Made by a program: the position numbers and the translations under genes
Source of the DNA: Verrucomicrobiales bacterium
GTDB lineage: Bacteria > Verrucomicrobiota > Verrucomicrobiia > Methylacidiphilales > JAAUTS01
Assembly: GCA_031279715.1 (NCBI GenBank)
Contig: JAITHY010000046.1
Span: 1-15,537 of the forward strand
Length of the DNA: 15,537 nt
Direction: 5' to 3'
In this document: one piece after another, positions 14,412 through 15,537 of the stretch
Numbering within the stretch: position 1 is the first letter of the stretch
Layout of the letters: each line of letters starts with the position of its first letter
Notes under the pieces: model-generated
Told to the model about the DNA's origin: nothing
What the model saw: only the letters and a program-made list of their open reading frames with translations
The model's database searches: none

Positions 14412-14420
14412 CCGCGACTT

Positions 14421-14930
14421 ATGAAACCCAAATTCATCGCCGTGGTTCTGCTACTGCACCTTGCCGGCGGCCTGGCGCTGAAACTTTTTCTGTTTACCGA
14501 CACCCGCAAAGTCACCCGCACCCTCCTCTCCTTGCAAAACAAAATCTCCGCGCCCATGGACAGCGGCGGCCTCGACGCGGCCCTGTATCTCAGCGGCCTG
14601 AAACCATTCTTCACACCGGAGATAAACATCACCATCAACAGCGGCGCGCTGGAAAACCAATGGCAATTTGAACGCCCCGACCTCCTCCGCGCCATCACCG
14701 CCGCCAAACAACAAAACCCCGCGCTAAGCGTCAGCCTGGCCTTCACCCGCAAAGACGTGACCGTCAGCGGCACAACCGCCCGCGTGGACACAATTGTCAG
14801 CGCGCGCCACCTCAACGAACCGATTGAACCGCAGCGATTGTTTATTATCCTGGTGCGCGACGAGGACAAACAGTGGCGAGTCTCCACCGTTGAACCCCCG
14901 CCCGCAAACCCACAACCCCAAAAACGATGA
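14421..14930 (+). CDS. Membrane-anchored hypothetical protein downstream of asd
   Basis: A 169-residue protein of unknown function. An N-terminal hydrophobic helix (KFIAVVLLLHLAGGLALKLFLF, about residues 4-25) works as a signal anchor or uncleaved signal. The rest is a small alpha/beta domain with a helical DTRKVTRTLLSLQNKI segment and late beta strands (VTVSGTTARVDTIVSAR, then WRVSTVEPPP). This could be an NTF2/SnoaL-like fold, but that is a guess from pattern only. It has no Shine-Dalgarno site, starts nine bases after asd, and its TGA overlaps the next ATG as ATGA. That implies a coupled asd-ORF-DUF5069 unit. Confidence 0.72.
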   Translation: MKPKFIAVVLLLHLAGGLALKLFLFTDTRKVTRTLLSLQNKISAPMDSGGLDAALYLSGLKPFFTPEINITINSGALENQWQFERPDLLRAITAAKQQNPALSVSLAFTRKDVTVSGTTARVDTIVSARHLNEPIEPQRLFIILVRDEDKQWRVSTVEPPPANPQPQKR

Positions 14931-15379
14931 AACTGAACATTGACCACATCCCGGACCTGACCCGCCGCCCGCCGCGCAGCCCGCGTGTGCGCCTCGGCGG
15001 CTACGCCATCCTCCCGCGCGTGCTGGACAAAGGCCGCGCCACCCTCGCCGGCAAAAACGGAGAATACAAATACGGCAACCCGCTCGACCAACGTCTCTTT
15101 GACTTTCTGGGCGTCAAACCGGAAGGCTTGCTGGAACAACTCAAACTGGACAAAGGCGACTTTGAAATTTTGCAATGGCTTAACAGCGTCGCCCCGCGCG
15201 CCCCGCATGAAATCGCGCAATGGACAACCTTCATGGACAACCACACCCCGGGCACCATCGCCTTCCGCGAACACCTCAACGCCACCCTCGCCGCGAAGAA
15301 CACAGAGCGCGACGACATCCGCACCCTCTTTGACCTGCTCGACCTGGACGACCACACCAGCTTCGGCGGGAAAGCGTGA
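14927..15379 (+). CDS. DUF5069-domain protein
   Basis: A 150-residue soluble protein of unknown function. DLTRRPPRSPRVRLGGYAILPRVLDKGRATLAGKNGEY near the N-terminus, then PLDQRLFDFLGV, is the pattern I associate with DUF5069, a family frequent in Verrucomicrobiota and related groups. No catalytic motif, signal or TM helix is evident. It begins inside the previous gene's stop (ATGA), so translation is probably coupled. No signature hexamer lies within it, unlike most core genes here. The family name is from recall, not from a search. Confidence 0.8.
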   Translation: MKLNIDHIPDLTRRPPRSPRVRLGGYAILPRVLDKGRATLAGKNGEYKYGNPLDQRLFDFLGVKPEGLLEQLKLDKGDFEILQWLNSVAPRAPHEIAQWTTFMDNHTPGTIAFREHLNATLAAKNTERDDIRTLFDLLDLDDHTSFGGKA

Positions 15380-15400
15380 GAGAATTATTTCCTTTGGGTT

Positions 15401-15448
15401 GAAAAAAATATAAAAAATCCTTGACGGGGCATGGTTTTTGTATAACTT
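15401..15448 (+). promoter_or_regulatory. Possible promoter with A-rich upstream tract
   Basis: An A/T-rich tract (15401-15418) resembling an UP element runs into TTGACG (15421-15426). TATAAC (15441-15446) is 14 bases further, short for a spacer; TAACTT (15443-15448) would give 16. ATG 15458 follows closely, so a short leader is implied. The gene it drives would lie beyond the window. Confidence 0.4.
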
Positions 15449-15470
15449 GGGCGGCCTATGGTGCAGAGTA

Positions 15471-15502
15471 GAATCGCAGAATCGCAGAATCGCAGAATCG
15501 CA
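15471..15502 (+). repeat. Four perfect tandem copies of an 8-bp unit (GAATCGCA)
   Basis: GAATCGCA is repeated four times without error, starting 13 bases after the A of ATG 15458. With four copies this frame ends at TGA 15506-15508. The unit length is not a multiple of three, so each gain or loss changes the frame. Confidence 0.85.
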
Positions 15503-15537
15503 TTATGAGCCATCTTTGCCCACTCCGCTCGTAAGGG

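Larger units (their letters stand above)
27..14801. repeat. Dispersed over-represented motif CGCTGAC / GTCAGCG (about 91 hexamer copies)
   Basis: By hand count GCTGAC occurs about 45 times and GTCAGC about 46. About 79 extend to CGCTGAC/GTCAGCG and about 40 to CCGCTGAC/GTCAGCGG. The longest shared form is CCGCTGACGGT, for example at 26, 5436, 9367, 11485, 12969 and 13077, and as ACCGTCAGCGG at 1683, 7174, 8185, 12550 and 14761. Copies lie in genes and spacers; some abut directly (6906-6917, 9407-9418, 11887-11898) or form inverted pairs. Within genes they mostly encode TVSG, LTV, SA or AD(G) peptides in variable loops. Confidence 0.9.

Noticed and set aside
14021..15355. Long open frame on the minus strand (444 codons)
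   Set aside because: It runs antisense to asd, the membrane-anchored gene and the DUF5069 gene, which have strong family motifs. Its translation is low-complexity Arg/Ser/Ala-rich and matches nothing recognisable.
1..15537. GCTGAC motif as a Chi site
   Set aside because: Chi-type sites are strand-biased along a replichore. Here the two orientations are nearly equal (about 45 and 46) within one short window and the density is far too high.

Overview
The window is about 15.5 kb of GC-rich bacterial chromosome, densely coding, mostly housekeeping genes with one accessory block in the middle. The lineage cannot be proven from the sequence. The DUF5069-type protein at the right end, the general gene mix and the scarcity of Shine-Dalgarno sites suggest Verrucomicrobiota or a relative (inference, moderate confidence).

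Layout, left to right: the 3' part of a tRNA-dihydrouridine synthase gene (1-654, +); a two-gene acyltransferase pair resembling OlsB/OlsA of ornithine-lipid synthesis (723-2251, +); a convergent CusA-type Cu(I)/Ag(I) RND pump with no CusB or CusC partner in view (2266-5457, -); a divergent secreted thioredoxin-like protein (5501-6016, +); a class I glutamine amidotransferase (6020-6715, -); and a MIF-like tautomerase (6786-7130, +). Next comes an accessory block: five leftward genes (9453 down to 7146) encoding a secreted protein, a small cytoplasmic protein, a GYF_2 protein, a membrane protein and a membrane-anchored protein. They lie divergent to a small XRE-type regulator (9527-9775, +). 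A Schlafen/AlbA_2-type ATP-binding gene with an amber codon near its expected start follows (10056/10107-11450, +). The right side is core again: uup (11539-13347), asd (13398-14411), a membrane-anchored hypothetical and a DUF5069 protein (14421-15379). The window ends in a promoter-like stretch and four copies of an 8-bp tandem repeat.

The most striking signal is not a gene. The hexamer GCTGAC (or its complement GTCAGC) occurs about 91 times by hand count, roughly once per 170 bp, against about 10 expected. It is split almost evenly between strands (about 45 and 46) and about 79 copies extend to CGCTGAC. Best-matched copies read CCGCTGACGGT. It lies inside genes, in spacers, in inverted pairs and at stop codons. 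It behaves like a HIP1-type or DNA-uptake-type genome signature that I do not recognise as described.

Other signals are: a perfect 16-bp inverted operator pair bracketing a good promoter between the XRE gene and the accessory operon; a shared C-terminal motif in the first and last genes of that operon; TAnnnT hexamers exactly 12 to 7 bases before several start codons that lack a Shine-Dalgarno site, suggesting leaderless mRNAs; and the octamer repeat at the right end, where a change in copy number would open a reading frame.
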